64,000 nucleotides of DNA from Actinomyces procaprae (GCF_004798665.1 NZ_CP039292.1:1860001-1924000), one strand, 5' to 3'. Numbered from the stretch's first letter, positions 46,697 to 56,698 are shown. Notes: generated from the sequence alone by a model not told the origin. Translations and numbers: made by a program.

Positions 46697-47847
46697 GGGC
46701 GGTTCCTGTCTCGGAATTCGGAGGGGGTGCGGCGGCGGGGTCCACCGCGGCGGGTGGCCGGATCCGCACCGGCGGTGTCGGCGTGGGCGGCGTCGTAGCG
46801 GGCGTAGGCGTCGACGATCTGGCCGACGAGCCGGTGGCGCACCACGTCGGCGGCGGTCAGCTCGCAGAAGGTGATGTCCTCCAGGCCGTCGAGGATGCGG
46901 CGCACCACGCGCAGCCCGGAGGGGCGGCCGCCGGGCAGGTCGATCTGGGAGATGTCCCCGGTGATCACCATCTTGGAGCCGAAGCCGAGGCGGGTGAGGA
47001 ACATCTTCATCTGCTCGGGGCTGGTGTTCTGGGCCTCGTCCAGGATGATGAAGGCGTCATTGAGGGTGCGTCCGCGCATGTAGGCCAGGGGGGCCACCTC
47101 GATGGTGCCGGCGGCGATCAGCTGCGGCAGGGCCTCGGCGTCGAGCATGTCGTGCAGGGCGTCGTACAGGGGCCGCAGGTAGGGGTCGATCTTGTCGGTG
47201 AGGGTGCCGGGCAGGAAGCCGAGGTTCTCCCCCGCCTCCACCGCGGGGCGGGTGAGGATGATGCGGGAGACCTGCTTGCGGACCAGGGCGTCGACGGCCT
47301 TGGCCATGGCCAGGTACGTCTTGCCGGTGCCGGCCGGGCCGATGCCGAAGGTGATGGTGGAGTTCTCGATGGCGTCGGTGTAGGCCTTCTGACCGAGCGA
47401 CTTGGGGCGGATGGAGCGCCCGTGGGTGGCCAGGACCTCGTCGGTGAGGACCTCGGCGGGGCGGGCGGAGGTATCCAGCAGGCCGATGGCGCGGTCGACG
47501 GCGTCGGCGGTCAGGGGCGTGCCGGCGCGGGCGACGTCGATCAGTTCGGACAGCAGCACGACCACCACGTCCACCCGGGCGGCGGGGCCGGTCACGGTCA
47601 CGGTGGTGCCGCGCACGTGTACGGACACGTCGGGGAAGCCGCGCTCGACGGCGCGCAGCACCTCGTCGCGGGCGCCGAGCAGGGCGACGGGGGCGAGGTC
47701 GTCGGGCAGGGCCAGGCTGCGGGTGACGTCGGCCGGAGCGGCACCGGCCGCATTGGCGGGTGTGCTGGTTGTACCAGCTGGGGCGGAGGTGGTCGCCGCG
47801 GTCGCGGCTACTGGTGTGATGGGCGAATTCGTCATCTTGAAGCCCAT
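46693..47847 (-). CDS. phoH: PhoH-like ATPase
   Basis: 384 aa. A Thr/Ala-rich N-terminus (about 40 aa) and a KH-like domain are followed by the PhoH ATPase: [22 protein letters not shown] (Walker A), [40 protein letters not shown] (Walker B), [13 protein letters not shown]. Its role in RNA or ribosome maturation is inferred from the ybeY neighbourhood. Start uncertain between ATG 47847 and 47835; the longer frame to 47955 runs through repeat array C and is rejected. Confidence 0.9.
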   Translation of the reverse strand: MGFKMTNSPITPVAATAATTSAPAGTTSTPANAAGAAPADVTRSLALPDDLAPVALLGARDEVLRAVERGFPDVSVHVRGTTVTVTGPAARVDVVVVLLSELIDVARAGTPLTADAVDRAIGLLDTSARPAEVLTDEVLATHGRSIRPKSLGQKAYTDAIENSTITFGIGPAGTGKTYLAMAKAVDALVRKQVSRIILTRPAVEAGENLGFLPGTLTDKIDPYLRPLYDALHDMLDAEALPQLIAAGTIEVAPLAYMRGRTLNDAFIILDEAQNTSPEQMKMFLTRLGFGSKMVITGDISQIDLPGGRPSGLRVVRRILDGLEDITFCELTAADVVRHRLVGQIVDAYARYDAAHADTAGADPATRRGGPRRRTPSEFRDRNRP

Positions 47848-47906
47848 GCTACCGGCCGGACCCGGACGGTACAGGCCGCGTTCGTGCTGAACGGTGTCAT
47901 CCCCAC

Positions 47907-47998
47907 CACCGAAATCGGTAGATCTTACGCACCGAGGTCGGTAGATCTTACGCACCGAGGTCGGTAGATCTTACGCACCGAGGTCGGTCGATGTGGCG
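47907..47998 (+). repeat. Direct tandem repeat array C (four 23-nt units)
   Basis: Units start at 47907, 47930, 47953 and 47976. The first three carry CACCGARRTCG then GTAGATCTTACG; unit 1 is slightly diverged (GAAATCGG). The fourth has the terminal form CACCGAGGTCGGTCGATGTG, nearly the same as the last unit of array A. It lies between the 3' end of the EamA gene and the 5' end of phoH, both on the minus strand. Confidence 0.9.
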
Positions 47999-48020
47999 CG
48001 CCAGAGGCCAGAACCGCTAA

Positions 48021-48905
48021 TCAGGCCACGGTCATCACCAGCGTGCCGACGACGAGCAGGAGAAGTCCGCCCAGATACCTTCGGCCGAGCCGCTCCCTCA
48101 GCACGAGCATGGAGAAGCCGACCGCCACTACTACGCTCAGCTTGTCGATCGGGACTACCACGCTGGCGGGCCCCGCCGCAAGGGCACCGAAGTAGCACAG
48201 CCAGGAGGCGCAGGTGGCCAGGCCGGAGGCAAGCACCCACGCCAGTTCGGAGCGCACGATCGGCGGACGCGCGCCGCCGCGGGTGCTGATACCGACCATG
48301 CCCCAGGCCATGACCAGCACCACCACGGTGCGGATCGCGGTGGCCAGGTCGGACGGAATGTCGGCCACACCGAGCTTGCCGAGGATTGCGGTCAGAGCGG
48401 CGAAGAAGGCGGAGCCGCAGGCGTATGGCAGCCAGCTACCGCCCGGGCGCAGACCGGTGGCGATAGAAGTCGGGAGGGCGCGCATATCCGCCGGGTCGAG
48501 CATGAGCGCTGTGCCGGCTGTTATCAGCAGCAGGCCGATCCAGCCCAGCGCTCGCACCGACTCACCTAGCAGCAGGGCTGCGAGCACGACGGTGATAACC
48601 GTGCTCAGCTTGTCCACGGGCACCACCCGGGAGACGCCGCCCAGTTGCAGGGCGCGGAAGTAGCACAGCCACGAGGCGCCGGTCGCCAGGCCGGATAGCA
48701 CCATCCAGCCCAGCCCGGTCGCACTTATGTGCGGCAGGACGCGGATAGAGCCACTGAGCAGGGTCATGGCCCAGGCACCGAGGAGGATCACCGGAGTGCG
48801 CAGCGCCGTGGCGAGCGTGGAGTCCGTGGTGCGTACCCCGAGCTTGGCCAGGATGGAGGTCAGTCCCGCGAACAGGGCGGAGCCGCAGGCCAGGAGAATC
48901 CACAC
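48021..48905 (-). CDS. EamA/DMT-family transporter
   Basis: 294 aa, ten predicted transmembrane segments as two repeated halves. The halves carry the same blocks: SALFAGLTSILAKLGV and SAFFAALTAILGKLGV, LATGASWLCYFRAL and LATCASWLCYFGAL, VVPVDKLSTVITVVLA and VVPIDKLSVVVAVGFS. Substrate (metabolite or drug) unknown. The GTG start follows TAACGT by 6 nt (leaderless). It borders the BREX remnant. Confidence 0.9.
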   Translation of the reverse strand: MWILLACGSALFAGLTSILAKLGVRTTDSTLATALRTPVILLGAWAMTLLSGSIRVLPHISATGLGWMVLSGLATGASWLCYFRALQLGGVSRVVPVDKLSTVITVVLAALLLGESVRALGWIGLLLITAGTALMLDPADMRALPTSIATGLRPGGSWLPYACGSAFFAALTAILGKLGVADIPSDLATAIRTVVVLVMAWGMVGISTRGGARPPIVRSELAWVLASGLATCASWLCYFGALAAGPASVVVPIDKLSVVVAVGFSMLVLRERLGRRYLGGLLLLVVGTLVMTVA

Positions 48906-49084
48906 GGTTTCACGTTAGTCCGCCTTCCCGATGTGGGTAATGCCTGTCTTGTTGAACTCTCACCCGGCCCCGGCGCCTATCAGCCCAGGTCCGCCGAAAC
49001 CGATGAAGGTTACGTCCCGAGACCGGTGGCAGCGCCGCACCTGCCGGCCCTGTCCGGATCAGCCTGGGTTGCCCCGCTGTTCAG

Positions 49085-50401
49085 CGGCAGTGAGGCCCGC
49101 GATCGATCTGGTGACGCTGGCAGACAAGACGGTGCTCGTTGTTGACGTGCCGCTTAGTACTCGCCGACCTCACTACATCACACGCCAGGGCGCCGAGGCC
49201 GGCGTCTACGTGCGCCTCGGCTCCACCACTCGGCAGGCGGACCCGGCGCTGGTGGCCGAGCTCGAACGCAACGCCCGCGGCATCGCCTTCGAAGACCTCC
49301 CCGAACCGCGCGCCACATTGGAAGACCTGGATCTGCAGGTCCTTTCCGATCCGCGCGGACGCGACACGTCCGTCGACGACCTCCTGGCACTCGGTCTTGC
49401 TGCCAAACAGGGTGACCAGATCGTCCCCACCAATGCGGGCATCCTCGCCGTCTGCCCTGACCTTATCCGCTTCCTGCCCTCCGCTGGGTCCAGTGCGGGC
49501 GCCTGCGCGGCCCGCACGGCACTGACATCTTCGACCAGACCGAGATCCACGGCCCTATGCCGCTGGCCGTCGACCCCGCCGTGGAGTTCCTGCTCAAACA
49601 CGCCTACAAGACCGCGGTCTTCGGCGAGGTCCGGCGCCGGGATGTCTACTCGATCCCCATCGAGCCGATCCGCGAGGTGATCGTCAACGCCCTCGTCCAC
49701 GCCTCCTATGCGGAACGCGGAACCCCGATCCGCATCGGCTTCTACGATGACCGCATCCAAGTAGACAGCCCCGGCCTGCTGCTGCCAGGCATGACCATTG
49801 ACTCGATGCGGCGTGTGTCCCGCCTGCGTAACCCCGCCCTCGCGCGCATCTTCCGCGAGGCCGGGATCATGGAGCAGTGGGGCACCGGCGTTCAGCGCGT
49901 CTTCGAGCAGGTGGCCGAGGCCGGTCTGCCCGAGCCCGTTATTGAGGAGATCCAGGACCGCGTGCGGGTCACGATCTACGTGCCCAGCCACGATCCGGCC
50001 AAGGTCAGTGAACAGGCGAGCAAGTCGGGCGCGGATGGCGGTGCTCCAAGCGAACCGAGTGACTCACCAAGTCGAAGCACCAAGTCAAAGCACCAAGGCA
50101 CCAAGATGAGGCACTAAGACACCAAGTCGGCTCAGCGAACACACCGCCCGCCACGCCGACTCCTAGTGAGTTGGCTGTCCTCCGTCTAGTGGAGTCAGCT
50201 CCAGCAAGCAGGGCAGAGATCATGGAACGGCTGGGCATCATCAACCAGACGCGCGCATTCCGTCGTCACGTAATACCACTGATCGATGCAGGACTCGTTG
50301 AGCGGACCATTCCCGACAGGCCAACCAGCGGACACCAGCGCTACCGGATCACCGACGCCGGCCGCGCCTACCTGCGCACCCTCACAGGAGACGCCGAATG
50401 A
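49085..50401 (+). pseudogene. Broken AlbA_2/COG2865 ATP-binding regulator-like gene
   Basis: The pieces lie in three frames. Part 1 (about 49085-49490) is the end of an AlbA_2 DNA-binding domain (VLVVDVP, GVYVRLGSTTRQADPAL); its N-terminus is missing. A 1-nt deletion near 49490 follows, after which LPSAWVQCGRLRG would be restored. Part 2 (to 50117) is the ATP-binding part (REVIVNALVHASYAERG, MEQWGTGVQRV). A second shift lies in a linker of repeated CACCAAG units (50070-50130). Part 3 (50171-50401) is a winged helix (ELAVLRLVESAPASRAEIMERLG) whose TGA overlaps the pglZ ATG. Such genes often accompany BREX. Confidence 0.7.
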
Positions 50402-52938
50402 ACGCCATGTCAGCCATCCAGCGTCAGCTTCGCGAGCGCTTCGACCGCCCCGGGGAAGCCGGACGGATCGTCATCTGGTCGGACCCGGAAGGCAGGTACG
50501 GCGACTCTCTCGATGACCTCAACCTGCCCGACGTCACCGTGTTGCAGGTCGAGAGCAATGAGTTCGCCATCAAGCGCCGGGTACTGGTCACCGAGCCGAA
50601 GACCAAGTTCCTGCTCTACCGCCACCGCCAGCCAGATACGCCGGAGACCGTGACGGACAACTGGCTCAAGGACATGGAACTCGCTTACGGGACCTTCACC
50701 GCGGACCACGACTCACTCCTTACGCAGGAGCTTGGGGGCGGTCCGGCGCTGCGCCGCGTCGTCGAGCAGTACCCGCGATTCTTCGACAGTAAGCGACGCC
50801 GTGAGGAGCTCAAACCGCGACTGCGTCCGAGCGACGACGCTACTGCCATCACTGCCTCCATGATCGCCGTCGTGCTGGGCACCGATGAGCGCTCACTGGA
50901 GGCGCTCTGGCGGAAGCTGCTGAAGGAGAACGCAGAAGGAAAGTCGGACGGCATTGATGAGATAACCCGCCTGGGACTGGCCGACTTTCATTGGGAGGGT
51001 ACGCGCGACATCTACGGTTACGCCCCCGACGAAGCACCCAGCGTCGATGACTTCGTGGCGTGGCTGTTCAACCGGGCATGGGAGCAGTTCTCCCCCACCG
51101 AGCCGGACTTGGGCGCCGATCAGTACGCCAATATCCGCCGCGACTTCAGCACCTGGCACAACGACTTCAGCTTCGCCCCCACCTACCGGGTCCTGGCCGA
51201 TCGCGCGGCAGAGCTACTCGGCATCGCCGAGCAGGTGGCCGACCTCTCCCTACCCGAGCTGCTGGGTCGGAAGACATTCCCCCTGGTGGACCAGGAACTC
51301 GTCCGCCGTCTGGCACGGCAGGTGCAAGAACACGCCCTCGCGGACATGGAAGTGCAAAACGCAGTGCACGGTCGCACCTCTCTGCCGTGGTACAGCGAGT
51401 TCGAGCACGGCTATGGGGCCGTCAGCGCGGCGTCAGCTCTGCTGACGCGTATCGACTCCGGCTCCTGGAACGCCTCCTCCCCACAGGAGGGCTTCGACCA
51501 CTACACCCAGCAGTGGTTCGCCATCGACCAGGCCTACCGGCAGTTCAACCGACACCTCAACCTCTATGAGCCGGACTCCCCCCTCGACGCCCTGAAGGCG
51601 ACGGTCGAAGCCGCCTACATCAATGACTTCCTGACTCCCCTCGGACAGACCTGGCGCAAGCAAGTCGCCGGCATGGAGCGCTGGCAGATCGAATCGGTCC
51701 CCTCGGCCACGTCCTTCTTCACCGAGCAGGTCAGTCGGCCTTGGCTGGACAAGGGCAAGAAAGTCGTCGTCATTGTCTCCGACGCACTGCGCTACGAAGT
51801 GGGTGAGGAACTGGGCCGACGCATTAGCCAGGAGGACCGCTTTACGGCCCGACTGTCCGCCATGCTCTCGGCCCTGCCGTCCTACACCCAGCTCGGCATG
51901 GCTGCGCTGCTGCCACATGAGTCGCTGGCATTCGCCGACGCCGACGACGGATCGGTTGAGGTTGACGGCGCGCCCAGCGGAGGAACCGAGAACCGGGCCA
52001 AGCTGCTCGCGCCCATGGGCGGCACCGCGATCCAGGCCAATCAGCTCTTGAGCCTAAAGCCCGGTGAAACCCGGGAACTCATCAAGACCCACCGGCTGCT
52101 CTACGTCTACCACAACCAGATCGACGCCACCGGAGACAAGCAGACCACCGAGCCGGACACCTTCCGTGCCTGTGAAGACGCCATCGCAGACCTGATCAGG
52201 CTCGTCAAGAAACTGGCGAACGCCAACGTCAACAACATCCTCATCACCGCCGATCACGGCTTCCTCTACCAGGAGAGCCGCCTGGAGGAGCAGGACTACC
52301 TGTCGGTCAAGCCACATGGTGACGCCCTACTGCATGTGAACCACCGCTTCGTGCTGGGGCGCGGTCTCAAGCGGGACGCCGCGTTCATCACCTACTCCCC
52401 CAACCAGCTCCGGATGTCCGGGGATATCGAGGCGCAGGTGCCCGGATCCATTCACCGCATCCGTACGGCGGGCTCCGGCACGCGCTTCGTGCACGGCGGG
52501 GCTTCTCTTCAGGAGGTCGTGGTGCCCGTCATCGCCGTCAACAAGCGGCGTTCCTCGGACACTCATCAGACGCCCGTCAAGATCGTCGCCGAGACGAACA
52601 GGATCACCACCGGGCAGATCACCGTCATGCTGTTCCAGCAAGAGCCGGTCAGCGAGAAGGTCAAGCCACGCCGTCTCATCGCAGGCCTGTACGCAGGCGA
52701 CACATTGATCTCCGACGAGGTCACGGTGGACTGCTCTCAGGACTCCGCGGAGGCCCGGGACCGGTTCTTCCCAGTCACCCTGGTATTGATCAGGGACGCG
52801 GATACCTTCAACGGTAAGACCGTGGAACTACGGCTGGCCGAACCGGTCGGCTCGGAGCGCCGTCCCTACGGGGACAAGGCCCGTTTCACCCTGTCCCGCA
52901 CCTTCACCAGCGACTTCGGAGCCGACTTCGACTTCTAG
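50398..52938 (+). CDS. pglZ: BREX phosphatase-like protein PglZ (type A)
   Basis: 846 aa, normal length, no interruption. Alkaline-phosphatase-superfamily metal sites: VVVIVSDALRYEVGEEL (D462) and NILITADHGFLYQ (D619, H620). The N-terminal region (IVIWSDPEGRYGDSLDDLNLP) and the C-terminal beta domain fit TIGR02687-type PglZ. In BREX it works with BrxB, BrxC, PglX and others to block phage replication. The ATG overlaps the TGA of the preceding winged-helix fragment (ATGA). None of brxA, brxB, brxC, pglX is present upstream: the EamA gene lies there instead. Confidence 0.92.
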   Translation: MNAMSAIQRQLRERFDRPGEAGRIVIWSDPEGRYGDSLDDLNLPDVTVLQVESNEFAIKRRVLVTEPKTKFLLYRHRQPDTPETVTDNWLKDMELAYGTFTADHDSLLTQELGGGPALRRVVEQYPRFFDSKRRREELKPRLRPSDDATAITASMIAVVLGTDERSLEALWRKLLKENAEGKSDGIDEITRLGLADFHWEGTRDIYGYAPDEAPSVDDFVAWLFNRAWEQFSPTEPDLGADQYANIRRDFSTWHNDFSFAPTYRVLADRAAELLGIAEQVADLSLPELLGRKTFPLVDQELVRRLARQVQEHALADMEVQNAVHGRTSLPWYSEFEHGYGAVSAASALLTRIDSGSWNASSPQEGFDHYTQQWFAIDQAYRQFNRHLNLYEPDSPLDALKATVEAAYINDFLTPLGQTWRKQVAGMERWQIESVPSATSFFTEQVSRPWLDKGKKVVVIVSDALRYEVGEELGRRISQEDRFTARLSAMLSALPSYTQLGMAALLPHESLAFADADDGSVEVDGAPSGGTENRAKLLAPMGGTAIQANQLLSLKPGETRELIKTHRLLYVYHNQIDATGDKQTTEPDTFRACEDAIADLIRLVKKLANANVNNILITADHGFLYQESRLEEQDYLSVKPHGDALLHVNHRFVLGRGLKRDAAFITYSPNQLRMSGDIEAQVPGSIHRIRTAGSGTRFVHGGASLQEVVVPVIAVNKRRSSDTHQTPVKIVAETNRITTGQITVMLFQQEPVSEKVKPRRLIAGLYAGDTLISDEVTVDCSQDSAEARDRFFPVTLVLIRDADTFNGKTVELRLAEPVGSERRPYGDKARFTLSRTFTSDFGADFDF

Positions 52939-52947
52939 GATGCAAGC

Positions 52948-55086
52948 ATGACCACCCCGCAGCCTACCGAGCCGGAGCCCACTGAGCCGAAGCCGACCGA
53001 CCAGGCTCAGCGCCCCGATCCCACGCCGCTGGACCGCAAGATCGCGGCAGCATTCCCCGGCGTCGTCGTGCGCAAGGACCTCGTCAAGGCCGTCAAGGGC
53101 AACGCTATCGTGCCCACCTACGTGCTGGAATACCTGCTGGGCCAGTACGCAGCCACGGACGACGACGCCACCATTCGCTCCGGCATTGAGCAGGTCAGAC
53201 GCATCCTCCGGGACCATTACGTGCACCGGGGCGAGAACCGCCTCATCCAGTCGCGTATCCGGGAGAAGGGGCGCCACCGCGTCATCGATAAGGTCTCCGT
53301 CTCCCTCAACGAGAAACTGGACATCTATGAGGCCGAGTTCTCCAACCTGGGCATCAGCAAAGTGGAGATCGGCGCCGAGACCGTGCGCAACCACCCCAAG
53401 CTCCTGACCGGCGGGGTCTGGTGCATCTGCGACATCGTCTACGCCTACTCGGGCGACCCGAAGGACGTTCCCTGGCGGCTGCACTCACTCAAGCCCATCC
53501 AGCTCTCGCGCCTGGACCTGGATTCCTACACCACCACCCGCGAGCAGTTCAGCACCGAGGAGTGGATCGACCTGCTCATCCAGTCCATAGGCTTCAACCC
53601 CGCCATGTTCGGCCCTCGGGCCAAGCTCCTTCACCTGGTACGCCTGATCCCCTTCGTTGAGCGGAACTACAACCTGGTGGAGCTTGGTCCCAAGGGGACC
53701 GGTAAGTCGCACATCTACTCCGAGTTCTCACCGCACGGCATGCTGATCTCCGGGGGTGAGGTGACAGTGCCGAAACTCTTCGTGAACAACGCCTCCGGGC
53801 GGATCGGCCTAGTGGGTTACTGGGACTGCGTCGCCTTCGACGAGTTCGCTGGCAAGAAGAAGCGGGCCGACCGGGCGCTGGTCGACATCATGAAGAACTA
53901 CATGGCCAACAAGTCCTTCTCCCGTGGCGTCGAGACGCTCGGCGCGGAGGCCTCAATGGTGTTCGTCGGCAACACCTCCCACAGCGTGCCCTACATGCTG
54001 AAGAACTCCGACCTATTCGAGGAGCTGCCCGAGCAGTACCACGATCCCGCCTTCCTGGACCGCATCCACTGCTACGTGCCCGGATGGGAGTTCGAGCAGA
54101 TCCGCGGCGAGATGTTCTCGTCCGGCTACGGATTCGTCGTCGACTACCTGGCCGAGGTGCTCCGCTCCCTGCGCGACACCGACTTCTCCGACCGCTACCA
54201 GCGCTACTTCACGCTGTCGGAAGACCTGTCCACTCGGGACCGGGACGGCATCCACAAGACCTTCTCCGGCCTGATGAAGCTCGTACACCCCTCCGGGCAG
54301 GCCAGCCCCGAAGAGATCGGCACTCTGCTGCGGATCGCGCTCGAAGGCCGTAAGCGGGTCAAGGACCAGCTCATCCGCATTGATGACACTATGACGGCGG
54401 TCAGCTTCAAGTACACCCACGCCGGGCAGCCCCATACGGTGACCACCCTGGAGGAGGACGAGTACCCGGAGCTGTACCACCACCGGGAGCCTGAGCCATC
54501 CCAGTCACCTGAGGCCGGCACCGGAGACACAGGAGAGGCCTCGCCGTCCGCCGACGCAAAGGGGACGGAGGATGCGACCACCCGGGCACAGGGCTCTGAA
54601 CTTAAGGAACAACACCTCGAGTTCGCCGATGGCAGGCGCGGCTTCACCTACGACCGTTATTTCGGCCCGTATCTGCGCGGAGCGAGCCGCATCGAAGTCG
54701 TCGACCCGTTCATTCGTCAGCCCCACCAGGCGCGCAACCTGATGGAGTTCCTTGAGACCGTCGCGAAGTACACGGACACCACCAATGAGATCACCGTCCA
54801 CCTGACTACGAAGCGCGATGAAGAGCCGCGCTACGTGCCCAGGCAGCAGGAGAACCTGGAGACGATCCGTACCAACTCTGCCGTCGCCGGCATCAGCTTC
54901 GAGTACTCCTTCAGCGAGACGATCCACGACCGCTCGATCACCACCGACACCGGCTGGATCATCATGCTGGGGCGCGGGCTGGACGTGTTCCAGCCCTTCG
55001 ACACCGACTGGCTCGACCTGCGCCTGCGCCAGCAGTACTTCCGCCAGGTCAGGGAGTTCACGATCGCCTACATGCGCAAGCAATAG
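52948..55086 (+). CDS. brxL: BrxL-type AAA+ protein with an MIT_C-like C-terminus
   Basis: 712 aa. A Pro/Glu N-terminus (25 aa) is followed by the BrxL N-domain and AAA+ core: Walker A LGPKGTGKSHIYSEFSP (K253), Walker B CVAFDEFAG (D298, E299), sensor-like VFVGNTSHSVPYML. A linker near 512-548 is low-complexity. Residues about 565-712 (YFGPYLRGASRIEVVDPFIR, IHDRSITTDTGWIIMLGRGLDVFQPF) look like the phospholipase D-like MIT_C domain rather than a Lon protease. Nine bases separate it from pglZ. Known BrxL proteins form DNA-binding AAA+ rings. Confidence 0.88.
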   Translation: MTTPQPTEPEPTEPKPTDQAQRPDPTPLDRKIAAAFPGVVVRKDLVKAVKGNAIVPTYVLEYLLGQYAATDDDATIRSGIEQVRRILRDHYVHRGENRLIQSRIREKGRHRVIDKVSVSLNEKLDIYEAEFSNLGISKVEIGAETVRNHPKLLTGGVWCICDIVYAYSGDPKDVPWRLHSLKPIQLSRLDLDSYTTTREQFSTEEWIDLLIQSIGFNPAMFGPRAKLLHLVRLIPFVERNYNLVELGPKGTGKSHIYSEFSPHGMLISGGEVTVPKLFVNNASGRIGLVGYWDCVAFDEFAGKKKRADRALVDIMKNYMANKSFSRGVETLGAEASMVFVGNTSHSVPYMLKNSDLFEELPEQYHDPAFLDRIHCYVPGWEFEQIRGEMFSSGYGFVVDYLAEVLRSLRDTDFSDRYQRYFTLSEDLSTRDRDGIHKTFSGLMKLVHPSGQASPEEIGTLLRIALEGRKRVKDQLIRIDDTMTAVSFKYTHAGQPHTVTTLEEDEYPELYHHREPEPSQSPEAGTGDTGEASPSADAKGTEDATTRAQGSELKEQHLEFADGRRGFTYDRYFGPYLRGASRIEVVDPFIRQPHQARNLMEFLETVAKYTDTTNEITVHLTTKRDEEPRYVPRQQENLETIRTNSAVAGISFEYSFSETIHDRSITTDTGWIIMLGRGLDVFQPFDTDWLDLRLRQQYFRQVREFTIAYMRKQ

Positions 55087-55121
55087 CCAGCCGCCCGCGC
55101 CTGCCTTCCCCCACGCCGCCC

Positions 55122-55868
55122 TTACCGCACCCGCCGCGGCACGGTCAGGGCGGCGACGGCGAGGATCACCGCTCCCGCCCCGGCCACGAGCCCGAGGTCG
55201 GCGGCGAAGGCGGCGGTCGGCGCCGTATTCGCACTCAGCTCGCCGACGGCGTCGACGGCCCAGCTCATGGGCAGGAGGTTGCTGCACAGCTCCAGCGCGC
55301 GCGGCAGCTGGTCGCGGGCCACCAGCAGTCCGCACAGGAAGATCTGCGGGCCGATGACCACCGGGAAGAACTGCACGGCCTGGAACTCGCTGCGGGCGAA
55401 GGCGGAGACGAACAGCCCCAGGGCCACGCCCAGGAAGCCGACCACCAGCGCCGTGAGCACCACCCACGCCCAGGAGGTGCCGATCTCCACGCCCAGGCAC
55501 CAGGCCGCCACCGCGCACAGCAACAGGGACTGCCCGACCGCGGTGGCGGTGAAGGCGGTGGCATAGCCGAGCAGCAGGTCGGCGCGGTGCAGCGGCGTGG
55601 TCCACAGCCGCTCCAGCGTCCCCGAGGAGCGCTCACGCAGCATGGCCACGCTCGTGACCAGGAACATCACCAGCATCGGCAGAATCGCCATCATGGCCAC
55701 CGCGATCCGGTTGAACAGAGACTCGCCATACGGGTAGTCGAGATAGACGAAGTACAGCAGGGTCAGCAGCGCGGCGGGGACGATCATGATCAGCCCGAGC
55801 GTGCGCCGGTCGGCCACCAGCTGCGCCAGCACCCGGCGGACGGTGGCGGCGTAGGCGCGCGCGTTCAC
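55122..55868 (-). CDS. ABC-2 type exporter permease
   Basis: 248 aa with six hydrophobic segments. The LRERSSGTLERLWTTPLHRADLL block is typical of DrrB/NodJ-like permeases. It is translated from an overlap with the upstream ATPase gene (4 nt). Convergent with brxL. With the ATPase and the TetR gene it forms a self-regulated export operon. Confidence 0.88.
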   Translation of the reverse strand: MNARAYAATVRRVLAQLVADRRTLGLIMIVPAALLTLLYFVYLDYPYGESLFNRIAVAMMAILPMLVMFLVTSVAMLRERSSGTLERLWTTPLHRADLLLGYATAFTATAVGQSLLLCAVAAWCLGVEIGTSWAWVVLTALVVGFLGVALGLFVSAFARSEFQAVQFFPVVIGPQIFLCGLLVARDQLPRALELCSNLLPMSWAVDAVGELSANTAPTAAFAADLGLVAGAGAVILAVAALTVPRRVR

Positions 55869-56698
55869 CGGCGCCCCTCCCCGCCGTCCCGGCCGACCGC
55901 GACGGCACCCGCCTCCGCGCCGGCCGTCATCCCGTCCGCCCGGCGGACCACGTCCAGGAAGGCGGTGTCGAGCGTATCGGCACCGGTGCGCGCCAGCAGC
56001 TCAGTCGCGGTGGTGGAGGCCAGGAAGCGCCCCTCCCGCATGAGCAGCACGCGGTCGCAGCGAAGGGCCTCGTCCATGACGTGGCTGGAGATCAGGAGGG
56101 TCGCGCCCGCGTCGGCCAGGTCCCGGAACGCCTCCCACAGCCCCTCCCGGGTCAGCGGGTCCAGGCCGACGGTCGGTTCGTCGAGCACCAGCAGCTCCGG
56201 CCCGGCCACCAGGGCGCAGGCGAGCGAGACCCGGCCGGCCTCACCCCCGGAGTAGGTGCTCACGCGCCGGTCGGCCAGGTCGGTCAGCCCGACGGCGTCC
56301 AGCACCTCCTCGAGGCTGCGGGCGCGGGCTCCGGCAAGCGCCGCAAAGTAGCGCAGGTTCTGGCGGGCGGTCAGGTCCCGGTACACGGCCGCCGCCTGGG
56401 TCACGTAGCCGACCCGGCCGCGCACGGCGGGCGCGCCCGGCCGCTCCCCCAGAACCATGACCTCGCCGGCGTAGCGCTGCACGCCGACGAGCACCCGCAT
56501 CAGGGTGGTCTTGCCGCAGCCCGAGGGGCCGAGCAGGCCGGTGATCGAACCGGGTCGCAGATCCAGGTCGAGGCCGTGGAGAATCTCGCGACCGCCGCGT
56601 GAGACTCGCAGGCCGCGCACGCAGACGGCGCTCCGGGATGATGCCGCCCCGGCGGTCGCAGGTGGGTCCGCCACGGCGTCCCAACCGTTTTTCATCAT
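55865..56698 (-). CDS. ABC exporter ATP-binding protein
   Basis: 277 aa. Walker A LLGPSGCGKTTLMRVLV, Q-loop VGYVTQAAAVYRDL, signature altered to YSGGEAGRVSLACALV, Walker B LLVLDEPTVGLD. ATG 56698 follows TATATT by 6 nt, so this gene may have its own leaderless promoter in the 45-bp gap after the TetR gene. Substrate unknown; probably a drug or toxin. Confidence 0.88.
   Translation of the reverse strand: MMKNGWDAVADPPATAGAASSRSAVCVRGLRVSRGGREILHGLDLDLRPGSITGLLGPSGCGKTTLMRVLVGVQRYAGEVMVLGERPGAPAVRGRVGYVTQAAAVYRDLTARQNLRYFAALAGARARSLEEVLDAVGLTDLADRRVSTYSGGEAGRVSLACALVAGPELLVLDEPTVGLDPLTREGLWEAFRDLADAGATLLISSHVMDEALRCDRVLLMREGRFLASTTATELLARTGADTLDTAFLDVVRRADGMTAGAEAGAVAVGRDGGEGRR

Noticed and set aside
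47848..47955. Extended N-terminus of PhoH through repeat array C
   Set aside because: The extra residues are translated repeat units; the protein family starts later.
48021..55086. Prophage or integrated plasmid around the BREX remnant
   Set aside because: No integrase, transposase, att-like repeats or tRNA gene was seen at the borders.
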